From assembly GCA_023412745.1 (NCBI GenBank), contig JAEZBZ010000244.1, positions 1-16,946 of the forward strand: DNA of 16,946 nucleotides, in the 5' to 3' direction. Both the position numbers and the translations under genes were made by a program. This DNA is from Pseudomonadota bacterium. Its GTDB lineage: Bacteria; Pseudomonadota; Alphaproteobacteria; Rhizobiales; Hyphomicrobiaceae. Below, piece by piece: positions 1 to 7,078 of the stretch; the stretch's first letter is position 1, and each line of letters starts with the position of its first letter. The notes under the pieces are model-generated. The model saw nothing but the letters and a program-made list of their open reading frames with translations, was not told the origin of the DNA and ran no database searches.

Positions 1-146
1 TCGGTATCAAATCCGGTCACCGGAAATCCGGCGCGGGCAATCGCCATGGCAAGCGGCAGGCCGACATAGCCAAGGCCGATAACGCCCGCCCGTGCGGTGC
101 GATTGTCGATACGCAGTCTCGTTTCCGACAGGGTGAACCCCGACAT
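1..146 (-). CDS. Nucleotide-sugar dehydrogenase, N-terminal fragment
   Basis: Only the first 48 codons lie in the window; the rest runs off the left edge. The reading begins MSGFTLSETRLRID and then shows the Rossmann nucleotide-binding turn GVIGLGYVGLPLA, typical of the NAD-binding N-terminus of the UDP-glucose/GDP-mannose dehydrogenase family. These enzymes oxidise C6 of a UDP- or GDP-sugar to a uronic acid for surface polysaccharide synthesis. The GLGYVGLPLA form is common in UDP-N-acetylglucosamine/mannosamine 6-dehydrogenases (WbpA/WecC type), but substrate cannot be decided from this piece. The ATG at 144-146 is preceded by an AAGGA-like ribosome site. It is divergent from the ABC operon and probably unrelated to it. 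Confidence 0.85.
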   Translation of the reverse strand, partial: MSGFTLSETRLRIDNRTARAGVIGLGYVGLPLAMAIARAGFPVTGFDT

Positions 147-317
147 GCGGCTGTGTCCTTAGAAGCAGTGCTCTCTCAGCCGGATCCCGTCTGCGATCAT
201 GGGGCTCGTGTCAATGGTCAAGACGGCAACACGCTCAGCGAAACGGGCGGGCGAGTGGTCGGCACAGCGCCATTTGTCATCATCCGGTCCCACCTTTAGG
301 CGAAGGTTTGCTGCTTT

Positions 318-336
318 GCTGAGCATAATGCTCAGC
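318..336. promoter_or_regulatory. Perfect 19-base palindrome, likely operator
   Basis: GCTGAGCAT-a-ATGCTCAGC is a perfect inverted repeat with 9-base arms around one central base. It ends nine bases before a perfect TTGACA hexamer and about 170 bases upstream of the ABC operon start. The size and symmetry suit a dimeric repressor or activator, but I cannot assign a regulator family and no regulator gene lies in the window. It is too tight to be a stem-loop, having a one-base loop, so a DNA-binding site is more likely than an RNA hairpin. Confidence 0.55.
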
Positions 337-345
337 GTTCGTCCC

Positions 346-351
346 TTGACA
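346..351 (+). promoter_or_regulatory. Candidate -35 box of the ABC operon promoter
   Basis: TTGACA matches the sigma-70 -35 consensus exactly. A good -10 hexamer at 16-18 bases is lacking: the best AT-rich stretch, GGAATATCAG, sits about 20 bases away. The promoter may therefore need an activator, or the match may be chance. A TGCCC-tat-GGGCA dyad at 354-366 lies in the spacer, where a bound protein would block polymerase. The transcript would have a leader of roughly 120 bases before the ATG at 510. Confidence 0.4.
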
Positions 352-353
352 GG

Positions 354-366
354 TGCCCTATGGGCA
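354..366. repeat. Small inverted repeat TGCCC-tat-GGGCA
   Basis: Perfect 5-base arms with a 3-base centre, directly downstream of the TTGACA box. On its own it would be unremarkable. Its position between candidate -35 and -10 elements, with a 19-base palindrome on the other side of the -35, makes a second operator half plausible. Confidence 0.35.
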
Positions 367-509
367 GTGCGGAATATCAGTATTGATCGGGCTGGCCGTC
401 TTAATGCGCAGAAAAACGTGCAACCAGTCGACGATCAACGCGTAGAGGCCCTATCGAAGCCCGCCATGACGGCATGCAACGATCGGCCGAGCTGAACGGG
501 AGGTTTTCA

Positions 510-2108
510 ATGGATCGCAGATCGTTTCTGAAAGCATCGGCAGGTGTCGGCGCGCTTGCTGCTACCGGAGGCCTGGCCGCCCCCGCCATCGCGCAAGGAT
601 CAGCCAAAGTTCTCAAGTTCGTCCCGCAATCGAACCTCGCCAATTTCGATCCGATCTGGGGCACGCAGTACGTCGTCCGCAACGCCTCCCAACTGGTCTG
701 GGACACGCTGTATGGCATGGACAGCAAACTCGTGCCGCAACGCCAGATGGTCGAAGGCGAGGAAGTTTCGTCGGATGGCCTGACGTGGACCTTCAAACTG
801 CGGTCGAGTCTCAAGTTTCATGATGGTTCGCCTGTATTGGCGAAAGACTGCGTGGCCAGCATCGATCGCTGGAGCCAGCGCGATGCCATGGGGCTGATGC
901 TGCGGGCGATCCAGAAAGAGCTGACCGCCGTCGACGACACGACCTTCAAATGGGTGCTGTCCAAGCCCTATCCGAAAATGCTGCTGGCGCTCGGCAAAGT
1001 CGGCACACCGTGCTGCTTCATCATGCCGGAACGCGTCGCCAAGACCGATCCGTTCAAACAGATCGAAGATTATGTCGGCTCCGGCCCGATGAAATTCGTG
1101 CGCGCGGATTGGAAGCCCGGCGCCTTGGCGGCATTCGAGAAAAACGCGGACTACAAGCCGCGCGATGGCAAGGCTGAATGGTGGGCCGGCGGCAAGGTGA
1201 TCGATTTCGACCGCATTGAATGGATCATCATGCCGGATCCGGCGACGGCATCTGCCGCGTTGCAGAACGGCGAAGTAGATTGGTGGGAAACGCCGCTGCC
1301 CGATCTGGTGCCGCTGCTCAAGCGGAACCGGAGCATCAAGGTCGATATCGCCGATCCGCTGGGTAATGTCGGAGCGTTCCGTCTCAATCATCTGCATCCG
1401 CCATTCAACGACGTGAAAATCCGCCGCGCGGTGCAGATTGCGCTGAGCCAGGAAGACTACATGAGCGCCGTGGTCGGCGGCGACGCGAACATGTGGAAGC
1501 CGATCCCGGGCTTCTTTACGCCCGGAACGGCGCTGTACACCGAGGCAGGTGGCGAACCGCTAAAAGGCAAGCGCGACTATGATGCGGCCAAGAAGCTGCT
1601 GCAGGAAGCTGGCTACAGCGGCCAGCCCGTGACCTGCCTGATCGGCCAGGATCAGCCGACACTCAAGGCGATGGGGGAAATCACCGCGGATCTGCTGAAA
1701 AAGATCGGCATGACAGTCGATTTCGTGGCGACCGATTGGGGCACGGTTGGTCAGCGGCGTGCCTCCAAGAGCCCGCCGGGACAGGGCGGCTGGGGCATGT
1801 TCCATACCTGGCACGCGGGCGCGGATTGCGCCAGTCCGGTTGGCAATATCGCTATTCGCGCCAACGGAGATAAAGCGTGGTTCGGGTGGCCGGACAACGC
1901 TGAAGTCGAGAAGAACATTTCCGCCTGGTACGATGCCAAGACGCTTGATGAGGAAAAAGCGGTCATCGCAGCGGCAAACAAGGCCGCGATGGAGCATGTC
2001 GTCTATATTCCGACCGGCTTCTATTATTCATTCCAGGCGTGGCGCTCAAATCTCGAAGGTGTCACCAACGGTCCGCTGCCGTGGTTCTGGGGCGTGAAGA
2101 AGACCTGA
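510..2108 (+). CDS. ABC transporter substrate-binding protein (SBP_bac_5, peptide/nickel type)
   Basis: A 532-residue periplasmic solute-binding protein of the extracellular family 5 (DppA/OppA-like), the usual length for the family. It starts with a twin-arginine signal, DRRSFLK at residues 2-8, followed by an Ala/Gly-rich hydrophobic stretch and a likely cleavage after AIA (residue 28). Family features seen are NFDPIWGTQYVVRNASQLVW near the mature N-terminus, GLTWTFKLRSSLKFHDGSP, the GSGPMKFVR turn and the FNDVKIRRAVQIALSQEDY helix. The start at 510 is chosen because GGGAGG lies six bases upstream and the Tat signal begins there; an in-frame ATG at 474 would only add 12 unlikely residues. 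It heads the operon with two permeases and two ATPases. The ligand is unknown. The operon-end D-carbamoylase suggests a ureido, peptide or amino-acid derivative; that is inference. Confidence 0.93.
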   Translation: MDRRSFLKASAGVGALAATGGLAAPAIAQGSAKVLKFVPQSNLANFDPIWGTQYVVRNASQLVWDTLYGMDSKLVPQRQMVEGEEVSSDGLTWTFKLRSSLKFHDGSPVLAKDCVASIDRWSQRDAMGLMLRAIQKELTAVDDTTFKWVLSKPYPKMLLALGKVGTPCCFIMPERVAKTDPFKQIEDYVGSGPMKFVRADWKPGALAAFEKNADYKPRDGKAEWWAGGKVIDFDRIEWIIMPDPATASAALQNGEVDWWETPLPDLVPLLKRNRSIKVDIADPLGNVGAFRLNHLHPPFNDVKIRRAVQIALSQEDYMSAVVGGDANMWKPIPGFFTPGTALYTEAGGEPLKGKRDYDAAKKLLQEAGYSGQPVTCLIGQDQPTLKAMGEITADLLKKIGMTVDFVATDWGTVGQRRASKSPPGQGGWGMFHTWHAGADCASPVGNIAIRANGDKAWFGWPDNAEVEKNISAWYDAKTLDEEKAVIAAANKAAMEHVVYIPTGFYYSFQAWRSNLEGVTNGPLPWFWGVKKT

Positions 2109-2116
2109 TCTCCGCA

Positions 2117-2143
2117 GCCCTTCCGATCCGGGATCGGAAGGGC
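2117..2143 (+). promoter_or_regulatory. Intercistronic hairpin 1 (13-base perfect arms)
   Basis: Arms GCCCTTCCGATCC (2117-2129) and GGATCGGAAGGGC (2131-2143) are perfect complements around a single G, so in RNA about 11-12 pairs would form with a minimal loop. It begins 8 bases after the stop codon of the binding-protein gene. No U-tract follows, so an intrinsic terminator is unlikely. A 3' barrier that protects the binding-protein message after processing is the usual interpretation in such operons. Confidence 0.7.
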
Positions 2144-2162
2144 AAGCCGACCTATTCAAGAC

Positions 2163-2198
2163 GGCGTGGCCAGCGGATTTCTCCCCGCGCGCCACGCC
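2163..2198 (+). promoter_or_regulatory. Intercistronic hairpin 2 (8 + 4 base pairs)
   Basis: GGCGTGGC (2163-2170) pairs perfectly with GCCACGCC (2191-2198). Inside, after a two-by-two internal loop, GCGG (2173-2176) pairs with CCGC (2185-2188) around an 8-base loop. It is the middle of three stem-loops between the binding-protein and permease genes. No U-tract follows. Confidence 0.6.
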
Positions 2199-2200
2199 CC

Positions 2201-2231
2201 GCTTTCACCTCTTCAATGGGCAGGTGAAAGC
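2201..2231 (+). promoter_or_regulatory. Intercistronic hairpin 3 next to the permease ribosome site
   Basis: GCTTTCACCT (2201-2210) and AGGTGAAAGC (2222-2231) are perfect 10-base arms with an 11-base loop. The stem ends two bases before the GGGGGAG ribosome site of the first permease (ATG at 2246). A stem this close could limit ribosome access or mark the 5' end of a processed permease message, keeping permease output below that of the binding protein. Confidence 0.65.
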
Positions 2232-2245
2232 AGGGGGAGACAGGA

Positions 2246-3187
2246 ATGCTCGGTTACCTTCTTCGACGCGTGCTGGCGACGATTCCCGTCATGGCATTTG
2301 TCGGCTTTTTCGTCTTCAGTCTGCTGTATATCGCGCCGGGCGACCCGGCAGCCGTCATCGCCGGTGAGCAGGCTTCACCCGCCGACGTGGAGAAAATCCG
2401 CCAGAGCCTGGGGCTTGATCGGCCTTTCCTGGTCCGCTTTACGGAATGGAGCGGGCAGGTTCTTAAGGGCGATCTCGGCATCTCGATGTTTACCGGCTTG
2501 CCGGTCACCGAGTTGATCGGACAGCGTGTCGAGCCGACGCTCTCGCTGATGATCGTCACGCTGATCCTGGCCATCGGCATCGCGGTGCCTATAGGTGTCG
2601 TCGCGGCGTGGAAGGCCGGAACGTGGATCGACCGGCTGATCATGAGCGTGTCGGTTCTCGGGTTCTCAATACCCGTTTTCGTGGTCGGATATCTGCTGGC
2701 CTATTACTTTGCCTTGGAACTCGATTGGTTTCCCGTTCAAGGCTATTCGCCGATCGCACGCGGGTTCTGGCTCTGGCTTGAGCATCTGATCCTGCCCGGC
2801 ATAGCGCTCGGCTTCGTCTACATCGCGCTCATCGCCCGCATCACACGTGCAACCATGCTGGAGGTGCTGAGCCAGGATTACATTCGCACCGCGCGCGCGA
2901 AAGGTGTCGGGCAGGGCGGGGTGCTGTTCCTGCATGCCCTCAAGAATGCGGCCGTTCCGATTGTTACGGTGATTGGCATAGGCGTTGCGCTGCTAATTGG
3001 AGGTGCGGTCGTCACCGAGAGCGTCTTCGCGATACCGGGGCTCGGCCGCCTCACCATCGACGCCATCGTGCGCCGCGATTATCCGCTGATCCAGGGCCTC
3101 GTCCTGATGTTCAGCTTCGTCTACGTGCTGGTCAATCTCGCCATCGACCTAATCTACACGCTGCTCGATCCGAGGATCCGCTATTGA
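2246..3187 (+). CDS. ABC transporter permease, DppB/OppB type
   Basis: A 313-residue inner-membrane permease of the binding-protein-dependent transport family. The N-terminus MLGYLLRRVLATIPVMAFVGFFVFSLL is the classic DppB first membrane helix, followed by the periplasmic segment with APGDPA and the LGLDRPFLVRF motif. About five more hydrophobic helices follow. The cytoplasmic coupling loop (EAA-type) is QDYIRTARAKGVG from residue 210, where the ATPases dock. The C-terminus YTLLDPRIRY is typical of DppB. A strong GGGGGAG ribosome site precedes the ATG. The stop overlaps the start of the next permease by four bases, so translation is probably coupled. It forms the channel with the following DppC-type permease. 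Confidence 0.95.
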   Translation: MLGYLLRRVLATIPVMAFVGFFVFSLLYIAPGDPAAVIAGEQASPADVEKIRQSLGLDRPFLVRFTEWSGQVLKGDLGISMFTGLPVTELIGQRVEPTLSLMIVTLILAIGIAVPIGVVAAWKAGTWIDRLIMSVSVLGFSIPVFVVGYLLAYYFALELDWFPVQGYSPIARGFWLWLEHLILPGIALGFVYIALIARITRATMLEVLSQDYIRTARAKGVGQGGVLFLHALKNAAVPIVTVIGIGVALLIGGAVVTESVFAIPGLGRLTIDAIVRRDYPLIQGLVLMFSFVYVLVNLAIDLIYTLLDPRIRY

Positions 3188-4116
3188 ATACGCCCTTCAC
3201 AGGAACCGCTGATCCGGCCGTGCGGCGTGATGTACTCAGCGCGGCACCGGAGCTTCCCGATATCCTGCCGCCGGTGAAAGTGCGGCGCGGCCTGATCGGC
3301 TTCATTCTGCTTCAGCCGACGATTTCAATTGGTCTCGGCTTGCTGCTCCTGATGCTGCTGATGGCAATCTTCGCGCCCTATCTCGGCACGGTCGATCCGA
3401 CGGCACTGGCCCCGGCGAAGCGCACGCGCGAGCCATCCGTCGAATTCTGGTTCGGCAGCGATGCAGTCGGCCGCGATATCTACTCCCGCGTTTTGTACGG
3501 CGCCCGCGTCTCGCTGATCGTCGGGTTTTCAGTCGCCGTCATCGCCTCGGTGATCGGACTGCTGATCGGTCTCGTATCCGGCTACCTGCGTTGGATCGAC
3601 GGCTTCATCATGCGGATCATGGACGGCATGATGTCCATTCCGCCGATCCTGCTGGCGATTGCTCTGATGGCGCTGACGCGGGCGAGCGTCGAGAACGTGA
3701 TCATGGCGATCGCGATTGCCGAGATTCCGCGCGTGTCGCGTCTGGTGCGCGGCGTGGTTCTTTCGCTGCGCGAGCAGCCCTATGTCGATGCCGCCATCGC
3801 GGCCGGCACGACGACGCCGATGATCATCTTCCGCCATATCCTGCCCAACACGGTGGCGCCGCTGACCGTGCAGGCAACCTACATCTGCGCCTCAGCGATG
3901 ATCACCGAATCCATCCTGTCGTTCATCGGTGCCGGCACGCCGCCGATCATTCCGTCGTGGGGCAACATCATGGCCGACGGCCGTGCGCTGTGGCAGGTGA
4001 AGCCGTACATCATCTTCTTTCCGGCCGTATTCCTGTCGATTACCGTGCTGGCGGTGAACCTGCTCGGTGACGGCCTCAGAGACGCGCTCGACCCGCGCAC
4101 AGCCAAGGGGGCGTGA
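3184..4116 (+). CDS. ABC transporter permease, DppC/OppC type
   Basis: A 310-residue permease, partner of the upstream DppB-type protein. The cytoplasmic N-terminus of about 35 residues is followed by a first membrane helix (about residues 50-65), then the DppC hallmark FGSDAVGRDIYSRVLYGARVSL, and further helices. The EAA-type coupling loop EQPYVDAAIAAG starts at residue 197, and the end reads GDGLRDALDPR, the usual DppC ending. The start is TTG at 3184, sharing bases with the TGA of the previous gene (TTGA overlap). It is supported by GAGGA at 3172-3176, seven bases before it. The rare start codon fits translational coupling. The ATPase gene follows after three bases. Confidence 0.94.
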   Translation: MNTPFTGTADPAVRRDVLSAAPELPDILPPVKVRRGLIGFILLQPTISIGLGLLLLMLLMAIFAPYLGTVDPTALAPAKRTREPSVEFWFGSDAVGRDIYSRVLYGARVSLIVGFSVAVIASVIGLLIGLVSGYLRWIDGFIMRIMDGMMSIPPILLAIALMALTRASVENVIMAIAIAEIPRVSRLVRGVVLSLREQPYVDAAIAAGTTTPMIIFRHILPNTVAPLTVQATYICASAMITESILSFIGAGTPPIIPSWGNIMADGRALWQVKPYIIFFPAVFLSITVLAVNLLGDGLRDALDPRTAKGA

Positions 4117-4119
4117 GCG

Positions 4120-5109
4120 ATGGCGCTTCTGGAAGTCGAAAACCTGCAGACGCATTTTCGTACGCCCGACGGCGTCAATCGCGCGGTCGACGGCGTGTCG
4201 TTCCATGTCGCCGAGGGCGAAACACTGGCCATCGTCGGCGAGTCCGGCTGCGGCAAGTCCGTCACCGCCATGTCGATCCTGCGGCTGATCCCGGAACCGC
4301 CGGGCCGCATCTCCGGCAAGATCCGCTTCGGCAACCGCGATCTGCTGTCGCTGTCGGACAAGGAGATGCGCGATATCCGCGGCAACGACATCAGCATGAT
4401 TTTTCAGGAGCCGATGACGAGCCTCAATCCGGTGCTCACTATCGGGAGGCAGATCGGCGAGACACTGCGGCTGCATCAGGGGCTGTCGCGTTCCGAGGCG
4501 GAGAAACGCGCGGTGGAGATGCTGACGCTGGTCGGCATTCCCGAGCCCGGACGGCGCGTCGGCGAATATCCGCATCAGTTGTCCGGCGGCATGCGCCAGC
4601 GTGTGATGATCGCCATGGCGCTGGCGTGCAATCCGAAACTGCTGATCGCGGACGAGCCGACCACAGCGCTCGACGTCACCATTCAGGCGCAGATCCTGGG
4701 GCTGATGGCCGACCTGAAACGGCGCGTCGGCGCGGCCATCATGCTGATTACGCACGATCTCGGCGTCGTCGCAGAAGTCGCCGAGCGCGTGATGGTGATG
4801 TACGCCGGCCGCAAAGTCGAAGAAGCGCCGGTGCGCGAACTATTCGGCAATCCGCGCCATCCCTACACGCAAGGGCTGCTCGGCGCGGTGCCGAAACTCG
4901 GCTCATCGCTGTCTGGCGAACAGAGCCGTCTTTCCGAAATCCCGGGCCTGGTGCCGAGCCTCAAGGCGCGCATCCCCGGCTGCGTGTTCGCCGGGCGCTG
5001 TCCCAAGGCGCAGGACGTCTGCCGACAGATGGCGCCGGCGCTGGAAATGAAAGGCGCCAACCATCTCGCCGCCTGCCACTTCGCGGAACGGGAGGTTGTG
5101 CCCGCATGA
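4120..5109 (+). CDS. ABC transporter ATPase, DppD/OppD type
   Basis: A 329-residue ATP-binding subunit. Walker A is GESGCGKS (40-47), the Q-loop glutamine is 96 in IFQEP, the signature is LSGGMRQR (154-161), Walker B is LLIADE (174-179) and the switch histidine is 212. After the nucleotide-binding domain comes the C-terminal oligopeptide/dipeptide extension with four cysteines (288, 294, 301, 319), which in related dipeptide transporters are reported to hold an iron-sulphur cluster. It pairs with the next ATPase to energise the two permeases from the cytoplasm. The stop overlaps the next start (ATGA), indicating coupled translation. All catalytic motifs are intact. Confidence 0.95.
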   Translation: MALLEVENLQTHFRTPDGVNRAVDGVSFHVAEGETLAIVGESGCGKSVTAMSILRLIPEPPGRISGKIRFGNRDLLSLSDKEMRDIRGNDISMIFQEPMTSLNPVLTIGRQIGETLRLHQGLSRSEAEKRAVEMLTLVGIPEPGRRVGEYPHQLSGGMRQRVMIAMALACNPKLLIADEPTTALDVTIQAQILGLMADLKRRVGAAIMLITHDLGVVAEVAERVMVMYAGRKVEEAPVRELFGNPRHPYTQGLLGAVPKLGSSLSGEQSRLSEIPGLVPSLKARIPGCVFAGRCPKAQDVCRQMAPALEMKGANHLAACHFAEREVVPA

Positions 5110-6098
5110 CAACGCCGCTGCTTCAGGTCAAAGGCCTCAAGAAACACTTCCCGCTACATGGTGGCGTGTTGGGTCGCGTCACCGGTCATGTGCATGCCGT
5201 TGATGGCGTCACGTTCCACGTCGAGAAGGGCGAGACGCTGGCGCTGGTGGGTGAATCCGGTTGCGGCAAGTCCACTGTCGGCCGCGCCATCCTGCGCCTG
5301 TTCGATGTCACGGAGGGCGAAGTCTGGCTGGATGGCGCGCGGATAGACAACGTCGGCGTCGGTGCTTTGCGGCCGTTGCGCCGCCGTATCCAGGTTGTGT
5401 TCCAGGATCCGTTTTCCAGTCTCAACCCGCGCATGCGGGTGCGCGATATCCTGGCCGAGCCCATTCGCAATTTCCGGCTGGCGAAATCCGAAGCAGAGAT
5501 CGAGGAACGCGTCGGCGCGCTGATGGACAAGGTGCGGCTGCCGCGCGATGCCGTCAACCGGTGGCCGCACGAGTTCTCCGGCGGTCAGCGCCAGCGCATC
5601 GGCATTGCGCGGGCGCTGGCGACGGAACCCGACATCATCATTTGCGACGAGGCCGTGTCGGCGCTTGACGTTTCGGTGAAGGCGCAAATCGTCAATCTGC
5701 TGAGTGATCTGCAACGCGAACTCGGCCTGGCGCTGCTGTTCATCAGTCACGATCTCGCAATCGTCGAGCACATAACGCGTCGCGTGGCGGTGATGTACCT
5801 CGGGCGCATCGTGGAGATTGCCGATAAAGCCGCCTTGTTCGCCGCACCACAGCATCCCTACACCGAAGCGCTGCTGTCGGCGGTGCCGGTGCCCGACCCG
5901 GCCAAGAAGCCTGATCGCATCATCCTGCAGGGCGACGTGCCGAGCCCGATCAAGCCGCCCGCGGGCTGCCATTTCCACACCCGGTGCCCCTATGCCTTCG
6001 CGCGCTGCAAGACCGAGCGTCCGGCGATGCGCGAGGTGCGTCCGGGACAGTACGCCGCCTGCCATCTGCGCGAAGGGCCGGTCGCCGAGCACGTCTGA
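5106..6098 (+). CDS. ABC transporter ATPase, DppF/OppF type
   Basis: A 330-residue ATP-binding subunit, second of the pair. Walker A is GESGCGKS (49-56), the Q-loop glutamine is 100 in VFQDP, the signature is FSGGQRQR (157-164), Walker B is DIIICDE (177-182) and the switch histidine is 215. The C-terminal extension carries cysteines at 288, 294, 301 and 319, the same numbering as in its partner. The ATG at 5106 overlaps the preceding TGA by four bases. The frame stays open far upstream through the partner ATPase gene, but that part is a shadow of high-GC coding sequence and carries no family motif. Downstream, 19 bases separate it from the carbamoylase gene. Confidence 0.95.
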   Translation: MTTPLLQVKGLKKHFPLHGGVLGRVTGHVHAVDGVTFHVEKGETLALVGESGCGKSTVGRAILRLFDVTEGEVWLDGARIDNVGVGALRPLRRRIQVVFQDPFSSLNPRMRVRDILAEPIRNFRLAKSEAEIEERVGALMDKVRLPRDAVNRWPHEFSGGQRQRIGIARALATEPDIIICDEAVSALDVSVKAQIVNLLSDLQRELGLALLFISHDLAIVEHITRRVAVMYLGRIVEIADKAALFAAPQHPYTEALLSAVPVPDPAKKPDRIILQGDVPSPIKPPAGCHFHTRCPYAFARCKTERPAMREVRPGQYAACHLREGPVAEHV

Positions 6099-6117
6099 GG
6101 CGCGAGGAGTGCACGAT

Positions 6118-7056
6118 ATGCCGAGGATCATCACCGTGGGGGCCGCGCAACTGGGGCCGATCGCGAAGGTGGAAACGCGCGGCCAGGTGGTTCGCCGCCT
6201 GATCGCATTGCTGCGCGAGGCCAAGGGGCATGGATGCGATCTCGTGGTGTTTCCTGAACTGGCGCTGACGACGTTTTTCCCCCGCTGGTATTTCGCCGAT
6301 CAGGCCGAAGTCGACTGCTACTTCGAGCGCGAGATGCCGTCTGCGGAAACGCGCCCTCTGTTCGATGAGGCGGAACAGCTCGGCATCGGTTTCCAACTCG
6401 GCTACGCGGAACTGGTCGAGCAGGATGGGCGCCTGCGCCGGTTCAACACCGCGATACTGGTCGACAAAACAGGCCACATCGTCGGTAAATACCGCAAGGT
6501 GCATCTGCCGGGTCATGCCGAGCACGAACCTTGGCGGCAATTCCAGCATCTGGAGAAGCGCTATTTCGAGGTTGGCGACCTGGGCTTTCCAGTGTTTCGC
6601 GCGTTCGGCGGCATCATCGGCATGTGCATTTGCAATGACCGCCGCTGGCCGGAGACCTATCGCGTCATGGGCCTGCAAGGCGTCGAGATGATCGTGCTGG
6701 GCTATAACACGCCGGTGCACAATCCGCCGGCACCGGAGCATGACGCGCTGGCCAATCATCACAACGCGCTGGTGATGCAGGCCGGTGCCTACCAGAACGG
6801 CACCTGGGTAGTGGGCGTCGCCAAGGCGGGCGAGGAGGAAGGCGTGGTGCAGATGGGGCAATCGCAGATCATCGCGCCATCCGGCGAGATGGTCGCGATG
6901 TGCACGACGCTCGGCGACGAGTTGTGCTTCGCGCGCTGCGATCTCGATCTCACGGCGTCATACAAGTCGACGGTGTTCAACTTTGCCGTCCATCGCCAGC
7001 CGCAGCACTACGGCCTGATCGTCGAGCGCAAAGGCGCGGTGCCGCCGCCGGAGTGA
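6118..7056 (+). CDS. N-carbamoyl-D-amino-acid hydrolase (nitrilase superfamily)
   Basis: A 312-residue cytoplasmic enzyme that would release CO2 and ammonia from an N-carbamoyl-D-amino acid, giving the free D-amino acid. The catalytic triad stands at the positions known for the Agrobacterium enzyme: Glu47 in FPELALTTFFP, Lys127 in GKYRKVHLPGH and Cys172 in CICNDRRWPE. Glu146 (HLEKRYFE) and the blocks GGYNTP-like LGYNTPVHNPP and RQPQHYGL near the C-terminus also match that family. The length is close to the usual 304 or so, with a short C-terminal tail. The ATG at 6118 has GAGGAG at 6104-6109. It is the last gene of the ABC operon, which suggests that the transporter brings in its substrate or a precursor. 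A relaxed nitrilase-family amidase is the main alternative, but the motif match favours D-carbamoylase. Confidence 0.9.
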   Translation: MPRIITVGAAQLGPIAKVETRGQVVRRLIALLREAKGHGCDLVVFPELALTTFFPRWYFADQAEVDCYFEREMPSAETRPLFDEAEQLGIGFQLGYAELVEQDGRLRRFNTAILVDKTGHIVGKYRKVHLPGHAEHEPWRQFQHLEKRYFEVGDLGFPVFRAFGGIIGMCICNDRRWPETYRVMGLQGVEMIVLGYNTPVHNPPAPEHDALANHHNALVMQAGAYQNGTWVVGVAKAGEEEGVVQMGQSQIIAPSGEMVAMCTTLGDELCFARCDLDLTASYKSTVFNFAVHRQPQHYGLIVERKGAVPPPE

Positions 7057-7060
7057 CGGC

Positions 7061-7078
7061 ACCGCGTTTTCGCGCGGT
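7061..7078. terminator. Small hairpin between convergent genes
   Basis: ACCGCG (7061-7066) and CGCGGT (7073-7078) form a 6-base stem with loop ttttcg, filling most of the 21-base gap between the carbamoylase and the ridA-like gene and touching the ridA-like stop codon. There is no U-tract on either strand, so it would be at best a weak two-way stop signal. Confidence 0.3.

Larger units (their letters stand above)
147..509. promoter_or_regulatory. Divergent intergenic region with operator-like palindromes
   Basis: This 363-base stretch lies between the start of the nucleotide-sugar dehydrogenase (minus) and the ABC binding-protein gene (plus). I find no convincing gene in it. It holds the 19-base palindrome at 318-336, a TTGACA box at 346-351, a second palindrome at 354-366 and a small dyad ATCA-gtat-TGAT at 376-387. 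The binding-protein gene has a GGGAGG ribosome site at 498-503, six bases before its ATG. The bases from 147 to 300 show no clear motif. Confidence 0.6.

Noticed and set aside
199..495. Open frame of 98 codons upstream of the binding-protein gene
   Set aside because: Its composition is Arg/Ser-rich and typical of a chance frame, no ribosome site or domain is visible, and it covers the palindrome and promoter-like region.
474..509. Upstream in-frame ATG for the binding protein
   Set aside because: It would put 12 residues before the twin-arginine signal, and only the ATG at 510 has a well-placed GGGAGG.
600..1397. Long antisense frames inside the binding-protein gene, and similar ones at 3892-4755, 5154-6224 and 5950-6861
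   Set aside because: They lie opposite strongly supported genes and are rich in Arg/His/Ala as expected of complementary frames in high-GC DNA. None shows a recognisable domain.
4113..5105. Apparent 331-codon N-terminal extension of the second ATPase
   Set aside because: It is the shifted frame of the first ATPase gene, very rich in Arg/Ala/Gly with no motif. The real start is the ATG at 5106, which overlaps the previous stop.
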